A DNA stretch of 64,000 nt from Gonatopus flavifemur. Taxonomy: Eukaryota; Arthropoda; Insecta; Hymenoptera; Dryinidae. Within the stretch, counting starts at the first letter, position 1, and each line of letters starts with the position of its first letter. The stretch covers positions 30,788,001-30,852,000 of the forward strand of contig JAFFJZ010000004.1 of NCBI GenBank assembly GCA_018340375.1, written 5' to 3'. Of this stretch, positions 1 to 11,374 are shown one piece after another. The notes beneath the pieces were generated by a model that made no database searches, was not told the DNA's origin, and saw only the letters and a list, made by a program, of their open reading frames with translations. Made by a program: the position numbers and the translations under genes.

Positions 1-540
1 TCGGGGTGATCAACCGCGCTGACCAAGGATAAATCACATTCCGATGTATAGTAGGCCAGGTGATGCTCAAAATCGGCCAGAAACCAACAATCCCTCCCAC
101 ACTCAATCATCACGGTTCCATAGAATAGACAATTTGGAGTATCTATCACCAAATTTTCATGTTTGGCTTATATGTGGGCTGAGGAAAGCATAATGAAGTG
201 AGGAAATGTTATTTTTTTCTGATGAGTCGATTCTCTTCCTCTACATGGAGAATCGAACTCATCATTTTGCAGTTTTTTTTGGTGTAATTTCCATCATTCC
301 AGTACCTTCAATATAATTCGTTTGATGGTTTTGATGGCTGAACAAAAGAAATCATCTGATAGTTGAAGCGCTCAGTTGGGCGTTAACTGTCGTGCTCACT
401 CCTATTCTAATTTCCTTCCAATGACACCACCTCCTTTTGGGTAGCGGAACTGTCCTTCGACTTGGGGTAATGATGATCGAATGAAATTGATTTTTGCACA
501 GAAGTGTTATCTAGATTTGAGCGCTTTGAACTAATATTTT
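1..540. other. No recognised feature
   Basis: AT-rich sequence in which I see no reading frame with family resemblance, no tandem repeat and no clear terminal inverted repeat. It may be decayed transposon or plain intergenic DNA. Confidence 0.4.
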
Positions 541-850
541 ACGAACTTTGAAGTTGATGTTATGAATTTCTCAATTTCGAGTTCAAGATATTGGACCGGC
601 CATTTTCAATTTTCGGAATGTCACTCCAGATTCATGATCAGTGGTCACGTAGACCCCCGTAGAATGAATTTCAAGGAGATTCTGAGGATTTCTCGCATTT
701 GAGTTCGCAATGTTGAATCTGCCATTTCAGATTGACAATATCTGACTCCAGATTCGCACTCAGCGACCTCCGAAACCCTACGGTATCAAGTTTCGAGCGA
801 TTCTAACGACTGTTCCAAGTTTGACCACTTTTTCGAGCGTTCTGACCCAC
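541..850 (-). repeat. Degenerate ~124-bp minisatellite, two units
   Basis: Two diverged copies of a roughly 124-bp unit can be aligned: 'CCAGATTC' followed by a 'CAGYGRYC' stretch occurs near 627-656 and again near 751-780. Read on the minus strand the unit ('GAGGTCGCTGAGTGCGAATC') matches the 122-bp minisatellite at 25697-26165 ('GAGGTCGCTGACTACGAATC'). This is therefore an inverted, more decayed array of the same family 25 kb away. The similarity was read by eye and is partial. Confidence 0.55.
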
Positions 851-980
851 TGTGCGATGATAAGAATGCGGAGCCTAGGATAAAATACTCATCGAGGTGA
901 CAAACCACCCGGACCACGGCGGAGATACATCAGGGTGGAATTGATGCAGAGGTCAGGTGAAAGCACCCCCTTCCCCTAAT

Positions 981-1513
981 CAAGTACGTTGCCAGAATAC
1001 TTTGATTCTATACCCTCTCCATGTGAATGGGTCCGGACGAGTCTAAAATAACACATTTACCCCTCCGTTAACCTTAATAAGGAACTACATCAATTCGAAA
1101 CGTCGGGAAGCGAAATTCGATAAACGATATCGACAATACTACTTGGCTTTCGAGATTTACATCATTTCACACTGAAGATGCAGACGAATCCAAGTACGCC
1201 CCCAGAATATCTTGGTTTTATACCCTCTCCAATTGTGAATGGGTCCGGATGGATCTACACTGACACATCTACATCTGCGTTAGCCTTGATAATGAACTGC
1301 ATCAGTTTGAAACATCAGGGAGAGAAAATCCAATAAACGATCTCGACAACACTCCTTGGCTTTTGGGCTCCACACTACTCCGCACTTAAGATCCAGACCA
1401 GTCCAAGTACACTCCCAGAAGATTTTGGTTTCTGATCCTCTCAAATTGTGAATGGGTCTGGACGAATCTACACCAACGCATTCACCCCTCCGTTCACTTT
1501 GATAACGGATATT
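981..1513. repeat. ~211-bp tandem repeat, 2.5 copies
   Basis: The phrase 'CAAGTACxxxxCCAGAA' recurs at 981, 1191 and 1404 (spacings 210 and 213). Each is followed by 'TATACCCTCTCC' or a variant, 'GTGAATGGGTCYGGA' and a 'CAYCTxCGTTARCCTTGATAA' region. The third unit stops part-way near 1513. The units are clearly diverged, so this is an old array. An open frame on the minus strand through it (1280-1579) is best explained as a by-product of the repeat. Confidence 0.75.
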
Positions 1514-2416
1514 GTTTTCAAGAATTTGTTTGGGAACAAAACAATTGTATTCTTCTCCGAAAATGCCTTCAGTCTCCATTATTTTGTTCTTCTGCTGAAT
1601 TAGGGTCCATACAGCACAAAATTGTTTGTTGTGATGGAAGAGATTCAGTCCGTCGATTCCAGATAGCTACAAGGACCTATACCTTGTCCAGCGCAAATTC
1701 GAGGAGCTCAGTTCGAATAGCTGTAGCGCCGCCATTTTGTTGTTTGTTTACAACAAAAAGATTTTTCCTCACAGAGTCAAACTTGAATATTATGATCGAT
1801 TCCATCTCAATTCATCTAATCCTCTCACTTTTCTGTGATATATTTGTTAAAAAAGTGATGTTTATATGAGGTTTTCCCACTTGATCCGACAAGTATCGTC
1901 TCGACCTCAAGAAATGTTGTTTCATCTCGTCTCGGCTAATCGGAGAATTTCCACGAGAATCTTGGCGAGCCAAAACGAAACCGAAACCCTAGATGGTAGA
2001 TGGTAAAATAAAAGCAAGAATGTAACAGATCATTGCAAGATAAACAATCAACGAGAAAACAACACCCTGCCTATCATCTCGCTCCTTCTCTCATCATGGA
2101 AGGTGATGGTGACCTAACAAAAGCTGAAGGTTTGGACATACATAACTATCCACTCAACTTTTCAGACGCTCCGGAATGATACGCAGATCTGACACTGTGC
2201 TGAAGACGCAAGCTGCAATTACAGGGAACGTTGGCAACCAACCGACTCCACTGGAACAATTGAGAATTTTCGATATTGTTATTTAGGCCCAATCAAATCA
2301 ACAACCCTGCACCCTTGACGCACTAAATAATCCACGGATGTAAAACTTAATGTATGGAAGAAGGGCAAACAAGACACATAACAAAATTCGTTGTTGCCTA
2401 GGATTGGGATGTAGAC
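1514..2416. other. No recognised feature
   Basis: I see no protein family resemblance and no repeat structure. A 61-codon open frame on the plus strand at 1684-1869 resembles nothing I know and has no supporting context. Confidence 0.35.
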
Positions 2417-3260
2417 TAGGGTGGGCCAAAAAAATGTGGATATTCTTTTCCCAATTGCTATACCGCGGAGGAAATGTGATTAGAGCAGACTGAAGACATG
2501 AAAGGAGACTCAATCAAAAATATTAATATCTTTTGGTCGCGCAAAACCCCCAAAGTTCATTCAGATAGGTGTGAATCTACTATTCCACATGAATTTCCAG
2601 GATGATTCGATTTGTCACTCTCTCAACACCGTGGCTGCCCTTGACTGGGATTAGGAAGATCGAAAATAACTAAAAAACATCACCGAGATCAGTCGTTGTA
2701 TACAGTGTACCTATTAGCAAGGAATTCATCCGAAATATTGAAGAAACAAGTGCGTGTGTTGCTCATGCACTCAGAGAAACAATGTAGCTGAATTTTAGTC
2801 TGGCTCTATTCTGTAGTTACCGTAGCTTCACTATGACCATCGAAATATACAATACAACTAACCGAATTCGCGGGAATCTCTTGGCCAATTTGGGAAAATC
2901 AAATCGTTATCACTGCCTTGGTTTAATGAAGTGTATGCAATGCAGGAGCTGATATTGATATTATGAGTTCTATTATTAGTTCAAGTTGTTTCTGTTCCAC
3001 CCTTCATGTCTTTCCATCATGATTTTCCTTTTTCTCCTCTTAGCTATTGGCTTCACTAACACAGAGGTTCTAATTCAATCTCTCTATTCTATACCCTCAT
3101 GATTACGGCTGTCATAATTATCTGCATAGTGACTTCAGTAATGACATGGCTACCGCAACTGCAAAACCGTAGCTGGTTCCAGATTTGACTGCATTTTTTC
3201 GCCCTTTATCGCTGAAAATTTTCCTCAACATTCACTTTTTATACGGGAAAACCCCCGGTT

Positions 3261-3379
3261 GAAGAAACCTATTGATATTCGGCAAATCTCATTGACATTA
3301 AACAAAAGTCTGATTGGTCAATCAGATCTGAGTCCAATTAATTCAAATTTGAATGAGATTTAAATCGATAGGTTCCTTC
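3261..3379. repeat. Small palindromic repeat (MITE-like)
   Basis: 'GAAGAAACCTATTGAT' and 'AAATCTCATT' at the left are mirrored by 'AATGAGATTT' and 'ATCGATAGGTTCCTTC' at the right, giving imperfect arms of about 45 bp around a short spacer. It lies inside the loop of the 2.4-5.7 kb foldback. No target duplication was resolved. Confidence 0.5.
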
Positions 3380-3700
3380 AATTGAAGGAAACTAAGCAGA
3401 TGTCGTTTCGTGCTGTTCCAGCGGCAAAGTGGTCAATGAGCAAATGTCGTGTACCTGCTTTCCTTCTACTTTCTCTTATTCACCACTGTGACACATAATG
3501 TTGTTTCACTTTGAATGTTACGTTGGACAGTTTTCCTGGTACAACAATGGCAGCCTTCAAGGAAATCATCACGAAACATATCTTCCAATGCCGTATATTT
3601 TGTACCCTCAAGAAGAAAACACCGATTCTCGGTTTGTCCTCTGAAACATACCCCAAGACATCTCGCAAATGAAAGTTCTTAGAGGTATCTTATAGTTATC

Positions 3701-3811
3701 TGAAAGATGTTTTATGCCACACAATCAGAATAATTTGAGGATTCTGATGGTCTTGAAGGATAACACTGTCCTCAAATTGTTCTTATTGTGTGACATGAGA
3801 TGTCTTTTGAA
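3701..3811. repeat. Small palindromic repeat (MITE-like)
   Basis: An imperfect hairpin. The left arm contains 'GCCACACAATCAGAATAATT' followed by TGAGGA; the right arm contains TCCTCA followed by 'AATTGTTCTTATTGTGTGAC'. Arms are about 40 bp. It lies in the loop of the 2.4-5.7 kb element. Confidence 0.5.
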
Positions 3812-3871
3812 ATACCATAAAATATTCGCAAGATTTCGTTTTCTGGAAGACGATTGGTGCTATGTAGCTTA

Positions 3872-4460
3872 ACCCATTAGAACCCAAGCCAAATTATGGC
3901 TATATAACATCCAACTAATGATTAGATTCAGGGAATGACGAGAAAAAGGAACCCGTATGCTTTCTTTTGACAATTGCAATTGTTAAAACAAAATTGGTCA
4001 AACAAATTGCTGGAAAATGATGTCTGTTCGGAGAACGGGGACAGTCAATCGTTCCAAAACGTGAAAGAAACCTATGGGAAACTTTTAACTCAGAGTTCAA
4101 TCTGTTAGGAGAAAATCGATATGAACAATCACACAACCACGAAGAACCAGCCTTGCTGTGAACAAATTGCCTCTCCACCGTCAATTTTCGACCGATTCAT
4201 ATAGATTTTTCCCCAACAGATTGAACCCTGAGACGAAAGTCTCCCATAGGTTCCTTTCATAGTTTTTCCCGTGAAATCAATTTACCGTCTCCGTTTTTCT
4301 GAATAACATCGTTTTCCAGCAATTCGTTTGAACAATTTTGTCTAAACAATTGCAATTGTGGGAAGGAAACATACGGGTTTTTTTTGTCTCGCCATGCCCT
4401 AAATCCAATAATGAGTTGGATGTTATATAGCCATGATTTGGCTTGGGTTCTGATGGGGTG
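3872..4460. mobile_element. ~590-bp foldback MITE with ~250-bp arms
   Basis: The left end 'ACCCATTAGAACCCAAGCC' is mirrored at the right end by 'GGCTTGGGTTCTGATGGGG'. The arms continue inward through 'ATATAACATCCAACT', 'ACAATTGCAATTGT', 'AAACCTATGGGAAACTTT' and 'CAGATTGAACC', and close around 4125-4196. There is no coding capacity: the two minus-strand open frames across it (3915-4184, 4277-4498) are products of the arms. It is nested in the larger foldback. Confidence 0.7.
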
Positions 4461-4565
4461 AAATACATGTTTTTCCAGAAGAATTCTCCATCTTGCAAGC
4501 CATCACGTGAGTCACGTTGAAAAACTCACAGAGAAAACTTATATCCCTATTGGAGAAAAGCACTG

Positions 4566-4688
4566 CATGGAGAAAAGTAATTTTGCTGCAGCAGCGAAGT
4601 GGCTAGCACAGACATGGACAGCCATCGAATTAACTACTGCAGACGAATTTTCACTTCGCGGCTGCAGGTAAATTGTTTTTTCCCGTGT
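4566..4688. mobile_element. Short MITE with GAGAAAA.. / GCTGCAGC termini
   Basis: The left end 'GGAGAAAAGTAATTTTGCTG' then CAGCAGCGAAGTG is mirrored by CACTTCGCGGCTGCAG then 'GTAAATTGTTTTTTCCCGTG'. The end type (a CACGG-like tip followed by an A-rich run and a GCTG/CAGC motif) resembles the longer MITEs at 59540-59907 and 60717-61079. Confidence 0.5.
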
Positions 4689-5664
4689 GGATTGCATCTA
4701 CACACGTGGAGAGTAAATTTGGTACAGAATCTCTGGACGTACTGAATATACGGAATCAAAAGTAATGTGCTGGGATGATCCCCTTGGGGGCTGCCAATAA
4801 TTTATCCTAGAAACTTTACGACACAACACCCAATGTAGAACAACATGATTTGTCAGAATGATAAACAAGAGAAGGCAGAAGGGAAGCTGGCACACAACTT
4901 CTGTACATTTAAGAAGAAATGCAGTCAAATTTGGAACCAGCTACGGAGTCACAGTTGCTGTAGCCATGTTATCATTGGGGTTGCTATGTGAATAAGTATG
5001 AAGCCATAATCATAGAATAGGAAGAGTGAATTAGGACTTCCGTGTTAGTGCAGCCGCTAAGTAAGGGGGAAGATGAGAAACATCATAAAGGAAAGACATC
5101 AAGGTTTGAACAGAAATCACTCCACAAAATATCGGCTTCTGTATTGCATACATATGATTGAACGAAAGAACTGATAATTCAATGTTCCTTCTTCGTCCAA
5201 GAGATTCACACAAATTTGGTTAGCTGTATTGTATATTTGGATTTTGGTCAGAATGAAGCTACGGTGACTACGGCATAGAGCCAGACTCAAATTCAGCCAC
5301 ATCGGTTCTCACAGTGCATGGACACACGGACTTGTGTCCTTGATATCTCGCATGAGTCCCTCACTGATGGGTGAACTGTATGAAATGACTGATCTCGGTG
5401 ATGTTCTTGTATTATATTTCATCTTACTAATCTCAATCAAGGGCAGCTATGGTGTTGAGATAGTGACAAATCTAGTAATTCTCAAAATTCATGTGAAATA
5501 GTAGATTTTTACCTGTTTTCATGAAATTTGGAGACTTCGCGCGAACGGGAGACATTGATATTTTTTATTCAACTTCTTGTCATATTTTTCGTTTTTTCGA
5601 ATCGCAACTTTCCCACGATATAGCAACTTAGGAACAAATGTTCGCATTTTTTCGGCCCACCCTA

Positions 5665-7260
5665 ATTTGACCTCCCCACAAACAACACTATGACAAAGAC
5701 AACCCAAGTTATTATATAAACCATTCTCCCGGAAAACAGTAATTTGGACTTTTCATTCTTTTTGCACCTCCTTCCTCAATTCCAGAATTGATTATTTCCA
5801 CTTTGTTTCAGCCCAGATGAGTTCAATGTACAGTCGGTGTAAGGAGTTCGTTAACATTTCTAACGGAAATGTTTTGAATACGTTGTTATTGACATATTTC
5901 CATTATTTTTCTCTGACTGTATATCATCATAAATGTTCCTTCTATCAGTATGATAAGTTACAAATTCTCAAGTAACATACATGACATATTACAGGAAGAT
6001 ATTCCCGTTAGAACCGTGCACGGACTTCTCACACCGACATACAAATCTGAACAAAACTGAATAACTTCAAAAAACTCGTGACAGAAATTTTGAACAAATC
6101 AGATCGATATTCAAACTCGTGACTTTCACTTTCACACAGAAAACAGCATTGGTTACTGTGAATCTCAATAATACATTGAAACGACGATTCACATCATATA
6201 TAATGAACGCAGTATACTGTGTTGCGTTTCCCAGTACTAATTATATGCCAGTTTTCTCTCAGCCATGAGAATAGTCTGGATCATTTTTTTGAAGTAATTT
6301 CCACGAGGAATCTTCGATAAATCCGTGGAGCAGCAATCGGAAATTAATAATCACATATGGTTCACAGTAACCTATAAATCATGGTGCCCTGGTCTCCTGT
6401 TCATTTAATGCACACCTCAGTGAACCTTTCAATCAATTCAATTTTTAACAATTCTTCGAAAAAATTGTTAATGATATCCTCCATATCACTTGAGAACAAG
6501 TGTTTTTATGGAGGAAATAGCGATTTTTTGATTCTGACTCTTACTAATTGGGAATATATGTTTCGATTCTGGAGATATTGAAAGTTCTGGCCATCAGAAT
6601 CCCTATTCTATCTACATAGGTATGCTCAATGTACAAGGAAATCTAGTGATTTATGATAAGAAATTTTCCTTCGTGTATAAAACTTTCGTGACTGCCGAAG
6701 TTATGAGGTAACAGATATTTGAAAAAAAATATAAGCGAATTGAGAACCTCCTCCTTCTTCTAAAGTCGGTTAAAAAAAGAAAGTCAAAGGCGAAGAGAGC
6801 GATGGGATGTTAGAGTACGTGCGAAACGGCAAGGGCTCATGCCTCTCCTCTCCCTGCACTGATGATTTCTTTGGGGAACAGATGATAATCTTGAGGTATA
6901 TCGATGAGTAATTTCAAGGTATGACAGAAAAGTCGAAAAGAGACATTAGCGGTTATCGATGTACACGCTTCACACAGATGTAAGTGAACATCGATTCGCT
7001 TGAATATATTAAGATCAGTTTGATAAAGTTCAAAGATGAACGACTTGGATGGAGTTTCGAATGTCGAATTAAAATATTTCGAACATTCCGCCCGCCTCGT
7101 CGTATGATGAAATTTTTGTCACTGCTCGCCGTAGAAGGAATACGTTGAAGCAAAAGAAGAGAAAACAGAATACACATAAAGCAAAAACGAAAAGAGGAAA
7201 AGTTTTTCTTCAATGCAAATAGAAAATATGTCGGCGTCAGAATCAAGCTGAAAGAGCAAA
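5665..7260. other. No confident feature; may include BEL/Pao 3' LTR
   Basis: No protein resemblance. The segment just left of the BEL coding remnant ought to contain that element's 3' LTR (minus strand). A purine-rich stretch followed by 'TGTTCGAAATATTT' on the minus strand near 7088 is a plausible LTR start. I could not find a matching copy near the element's other end, so I do not annotate the LTR. Confidence 0.3.
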
Positions 7261-7820
7261 TTAATCACTTATAGGGAGCGGGTAAATTTCAGAAATAGAT
7301 CGCTCGACGTTCCCTTTGGTGGTGCGCAGGGAAACGAAACGCACGAGTCCATCAGGCCCTGGATGGGTTGCCACGATCCGTGCGAGATGCCATTTTGTAG
7401 GCGACAGGTTGCATCTTTCAGGAATACCAGTTGACTCACCGCTAGATTGTGTTTCTCCTGCCTCCATCTAGGGAGTTGCTGTGGAGTGTGGAGACACTCT
7501 GTTTGCTACCTGTGCCAGGGAAAATCACACATTTCGGACAAGATTTTCCACCTTATTCTGCAACAGGAGTCGTCGGCAGCTATTTTCGCCTTCGGAATCG
7601 ACAGTGAATAAGTTGTCCAATAAGAAAATGACTCGGAGTAAGAGGGTTCAGGTCAGCAGGATCGTCGCTCAAGTGAGAAAGTGGACGGGAATTGAGACAA
7701 GATTCTACTTGACAGCAGAACGTTGTCATTTCCTCGAAGGTTAAGGTTTGATCACCGATTACCCTTTCACCGACTTCACTTCGAATTCCCATAATCCACC
7801 GGAATGAGGGGTGCATGGTG
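7261..7820 (-). pseudogene. BEL/Pao integrase C-terminus plus DUF5641 (broken)
   Basis: The translated minus strand shows 'FRWIMGIRSEVGERVIGDQ', 'CLNSRPLSHLSDDPADLN', 'LTPSHFLIGQ' and, in a second frame (7261-7467), 'WHLARIVATHPGPDGLVR' ending in 'RSISEIYPLP'. The SRPL and LTPxHFLIG motifs mark the end of BEL/Pao integrase. The second block is the DUF5641 domain that normally closes the polyprotein. The two parts lie in different frames, so at least one frameshift separates them. The upstream part of the integrase lies at 9894-10130, beyond the transposon insertion. Confidence 0.85.
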
Positions 7821-7826
7821 GTATAT

Positions 7827-9893
7827 GGGGCATTCCACGTCAAGTATACCCGTCTGAAAACCTTCATCGCTGGAATTTTGATGAAACTTGTTGGAGTTGT
7901 TGTACTATTGGAGTACATAATCTGTGCAGAAGAGGGGAAGGAAATATCGACGGGTTGCCGAGATACAGGTGCTCAAAGTTTTGGACACGTCTGTCTTCGT
8001 TGAATTATAACTCAGTTATTATTATTTTTTCTTTAAATGCAAGTTATGGTTTTCCACTGTTTTTTTCCGTTCTCCCCAATAGATATGAAGACAATTCTCC
8101 AAATTAATTATTTCTGCAAAAAAAAGGTGATTTTTATTTTTCTCCTCGATTTTTTTTAAAGATCAGCATTTTTGAAAATTTTTTAATAAAGCTCAATCGG
8201 AAGCTTATTCTTTCCCCTCCAAAATCATTGGTCACACATGATGGAGTCTCATGAACTCATCAGTGAATTTAATCGTTAAAGCCGGCACGATCCAGCTTCC
8301 AAGCGCGCTGAACATACTGGTCAGCCGTCACCCGGTGCGGCGATGTTGATGAAAATTTTTTTCTATAGACTACTGCAAAATGATTGATAGGATACATAGA
8401 ACATGCTTTATTTACTGTAGAAATTATTTATTATCATTATTAATATTCTCATTTTCTCATTCCTAATGAACAAATTTTGTATTTTGTTTTTAGAAGTATA
8501 TACAATTTTCTCACAATAACGTTGTAAATAGTGTTACAAGTTGGTGGATGCTGTGTATGGAATTGAAAAAGAATGTGTACATCAAGTTTTCTTAATTTTT
8601 TTCTGAAGTTTTGGAGAAAAATTGCTTCTAGAATAGGAAGAATATCTCCTAACTTGGTGACTCATTTGTGAAACTGGGACGAACGCATGATATTTTATTG
8701 TCCCCAGAATCGTTTTCGCACAGTCAAATCGACACTTCAGCTCATCTCGTATCTTTCCATGGCTCTCTTTAGAACTAAAAAATATTTTTGTTCCTGAAAA
8801 GTTATCTTTCGCTCAAGCATAAAATGCATCGCAGGTTCAAATTTGGCCCCTTGAGGATGCCTGTAAACTTGGACGCATCGCTGATCTTTTTATGTTCCCG
8901 CCGATACCATCACATGACCCTTTATCATGTGCAGTCTCATGGAAGTGCCACTCAGCTTCAATACCAAAATCCTCCTCATGATGGAGTATATTTTGGAAAT
9001 TGTACTTGTTTTTGAAATGCTGTGCTGCTCCATCGGAGAAATAGAATATCCTCTTAACATTGGACTTTTCTTGCAAGTACGTAATCAATATTTTTTGGAA
9101 AGCATACACCGCGACTGTGTCATGTTTTAGATCATCGGATAAAATTGCCATACTTTCATGTGCAACATCATTCCCTCTTTTCTTAATAGAACACGACTGT
9201 AAATATTGTGATCTGATCGTTATTCCAATGGAAAGATTGCGCAGCATTTTGCGCAATAAAAGAATAATTCTCAGGGAAGTCACATGTTACGAGAAAATCC
9301 CCTTCGTTCAGACTTTGCTTAATATGTTTTGTGACTGCTGTTTAGCAATGAAAGAATGGGATCTTAACTTTCGCAAGCGATCAAAGAACTGTTCCACAAA
9401 ATCTTCTGAATCCATGACTACAGTGACCAAGGTACCGACAAGGTCCACGATTAAATTCACTGATCAGTTCATGAGACCCCATCATGTGTGACCAATGATT
9501 TTGGAGGGAAAAAAAAAGCTTTCGATTGAGCGTAATTGAAAAATTTTCAAAAATGCCAATCTTCAAGAAAAATCGAAAAGAAAAATAAAAATCACTCTTC
9601 TTTGCTGAAATAATTAATTTGGAGAATTGTCTTCATATCTATTGGGAAGAACGGAAAAAACCCGACGAAAACCCTAACTTGCATTTGAAAAAAAATAATA
9701 ATAACTGAGTTATAATTCAACCAACACAGACGTGTCCAAAACTTTGAGCTCCTGTATCTCGGCAACCCGTTGATAATTCCTCCCCCCCTCCTGCACAAAT
9801 TATGTACTCCAATAGTACAACAACTCCACCAAGTTCCATCAAAATTCCAGCGATGAAGGTTTTTAGGCGGGTACACTTGACGTGGAATGCCCC
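7827..9893 (-). mobile_element. DNA transposon copy 1, ~450-bp TIRs, internally deleted
   Basis: The element begins with 'GGGGCATTCCACGTCAAGT' at 7827 and ends with its reverse complement at 9893. The inverted arms run about 450-490 bp and include 'CATGATGGAGTCTCATGAAC' (left) and its mirror (right). It is flanked by GTATAT at 7821-7826 and again at 9894-9899, a 6-bp target duplication, within the BEL integrase frame. The interior holds a transposase remnant on the minus strand. Compared with the copy at 26393-29147 it lacks about 700 bp: the sequence jumps near 9432 from the 'CAGTGACCAAGGTAC' stretch straight to the inner end of the right TIR. I recognise the protein as a multi-copy arthropod type but do not know the superfamily name. 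Confidence 0.85.
8837..9450 (-). pseudogene. Transposase remnant ('DGAAQHFKNKYN' type), copy 1
   Basis: The minus strand from 9283 down encodes 'AILSDDLKHDTVAVYAFQK', 'RIFYFSDGAAQHFKNKYN', 'LHHEEDFGIEAEWHFHET' and 'GSCDGIGGNIKRSAMR'. These blocks are typical of a large protein family scattered through arthropod and cnidarian genomes and usually predicted only as uncharacterized. The acidic residues in DGAAQ and CDGIGG are candidate catalytic residues of a DDE/D-like fold, but that is inference. The N-terminal third present in copy 2 (28331-28726) is deleted here, and stops separate this block from the part near 9300-9450. It cannot encode a working protein. Confidence 0.75.
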
Positions 9894-10130
9894 GTATATT
9901 CCCATTCGGTGCTGTCTGAGGCCAGTAGATGGTGTACTGTTTGGTAGAAGTTGAACGCTGCCTGCAACATCGATTTCAAGTCCTTGTCCACTCCTCGGGA
10001 AGTTGACGCATCGGCACTAAGAATTTTTGAGCAGTGCTTTCGTATGGAAATACGAACCTATTATAAGCGGATATGAAAGCTGAGACGGTGAGGTCTGGCA
10101 CTACTTCAAGATGGTATAACGACTAGCCTT
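9894..10130 (-). pseudogene. BEL/Pao integrase fragment upstream of insertion
   Basis: The minus strand encodes 'LTVSAFISAYNRFVFPYEST' and, in a shifted frame, 'LKSMLQAAFNFYQTVHHLLA', in the position of the integrase core upstream of the 'RWIMGIRSEVG' block at 7820. The frame resumes across the transposon, showing that the transposon entered an existing BEL copy. Between 10140 and 10560 I see no further BEL similarity. Confidence 0.55.
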
Positions 10131-10564
10131 TATGAAAGAAAAAATTCCAGGAACCTAGCTATGTTAGCCGGTATGAAATTCGTGCAAACGTACCCCAAGT
10201 ATCGTACAGCAATGAAGAAAGATTCCAACTTCAAAACCATAAAGACACTTCAAAATGGGCTCGAAAAGGACGCCAGACAGCCCCAAAGGGGAACTATCAG
10301 AATCGAGAGGAGATCAAAACCAAGTGAAACATCAAGGTATTCAAAATGAGCCGATGAGTTACCCGTAACTAACCCAGACCGCGTTCAGGGGGTGTGTAAA
10401 AAGGGAACGTGCAATAGACACGGGTGGCAGTGAATCGCACGCAGTATATAACTGATGAAATTGAACATACAATTGAATGAAAGAATTTGATCCGAAAGAG
10501 TGGGCCTCTAGGGTACCACACAACTACATCAAGAGAAGACAGCCGTCGGAAGTCGACTGATAAA

Positions 10565-11350
10565 CTATTCTGGAAGGATTGAAATCAATTCTGAGCCCCG
10601 AAGTCTGGCAAAAAAGTGCAGTGTGAGAAACCTACATGCACTGGGTTGACCAGCCACGCCCTTGTCTCTATCCTTTCTTTCGTAACGTGGTGGAAACTTG
10701 GCGTCCTGCACAAGAGAATTCCAGTGTTGCGATAGCAATTCCGCTTGAACCGCCAAAACCCTATGAGCCATATATGGCTTTCATTGAGATGCGTATCCCT
10801 GGATCCGTGCTAATACCACCGGTGAGTCTGTCCACGCGAACACTGGCACTTCCACAAATGAGAGGCCGATTCTCACTTGAACTAACAATTCAGTCAATAA
10901 ACGATTGCCGCACAACTCCCACCGGGGCATACTTTGAGTTCTTCCTGGGGCTACTTTTGTTTTAGCCACCAATAGGTCAATTGTTACATTCCCCTGGTCG
11001 TGACTCACTCGCAAATGCACGTAGGCTGCATAAGCAGGTTCCGATGCATCTGAGAAACCGTGTAACTCGGCTAGATGAGCTCCAGAATGAAGAAACGAGA
11101 CTTATCTGGGGATTCTCAAATCTTGCGGAGTTCCTAGTGTGGTCTGAGAGGCTAATCACTTCTTGAGAAGGGTTGAAGGTGGGGGTTGATACCAATCAAT
11201 GCCTGGAAGCCATGGATTTTGGAGGAAGATTTTAGCGAAGATTAACACTTGAGCAGCCCAACCTAATGGGTCAAAGAATCTCGCGATTTCGGAGAAGACG
11301 GAATGCTTAGAAGGTGGATGTTGTATTTCTGTGTCGGCAGTTACTCTCAA
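10565..11350 (-). pseudogene. BEL/Pao RT-connection and RNase H-like region (broken)
   Basis: From high to low coordinates the minus strand gives 'SVFSEIARFFDPLGWAAQV' with 'LIFAKIFLQNPWLPGIDW' (11156-11350), the conserved segment following BEL reverse transcriptase. It then gives 'AKTKVAPGRTQSMPRWELCG' with 'VFAWTDSPVVLARIQG' (10781-11020), an RNase H-like region with SMPRxEL and a TDS motif. A further block lies at 10565-10771. The three blocks are in different frames with stops between them. No YVDD-type RT motif exists anywhere in the element. Confidence 0.75.
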
Positions 11351-11374
11351 TGTATAGTGGTCATCAGTAGGACT

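Larger units (their letters stand above)
2417..5664. mobile_element. 3.2-kb foldback element with ~750-bp inverted arms
   Basis: The sequence from 2419 to about 3202 reappears inverted from about 4912 to 5662. Matching landmarks include the tips 'TAGGGTGGGCC' (2417) and 'GGCCCACCCTA' (5664), 'ACATCACCGAGATCAGTC', 'CTGGCTCTAT', and the inner limit 'AGCTGGTTCCA..TTTGACTGCATT'. TA at both tips fits a TA target duplication with element ends GGGTGGGCC. The arms are visibly diverged, so the insertion is old. There is no transposase gene: the loop (3203-4911) carries four smaller palindromes listed separately. This is probably a non-autonomous long-TIR transposon, perhaps of the IS630/Tc1/mariner type given the TA, but that assignment is inference. 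Confidence 0.75.

Noticed and set aside
1280..1579. 99-codon minus-strand open frame
   Set aside because: It lies across the 211-bp tandem repeat, its sequence follows the repeat structure, and it shows no family resemblance.
7481..8107. Plus-strand open frames opposite the BEL integrase and transposon TIR
   Set aside because: They are shadows of the minus-strand BEL frame and of the TIR. The same frames appear in the TIRs of the second transposon copy.
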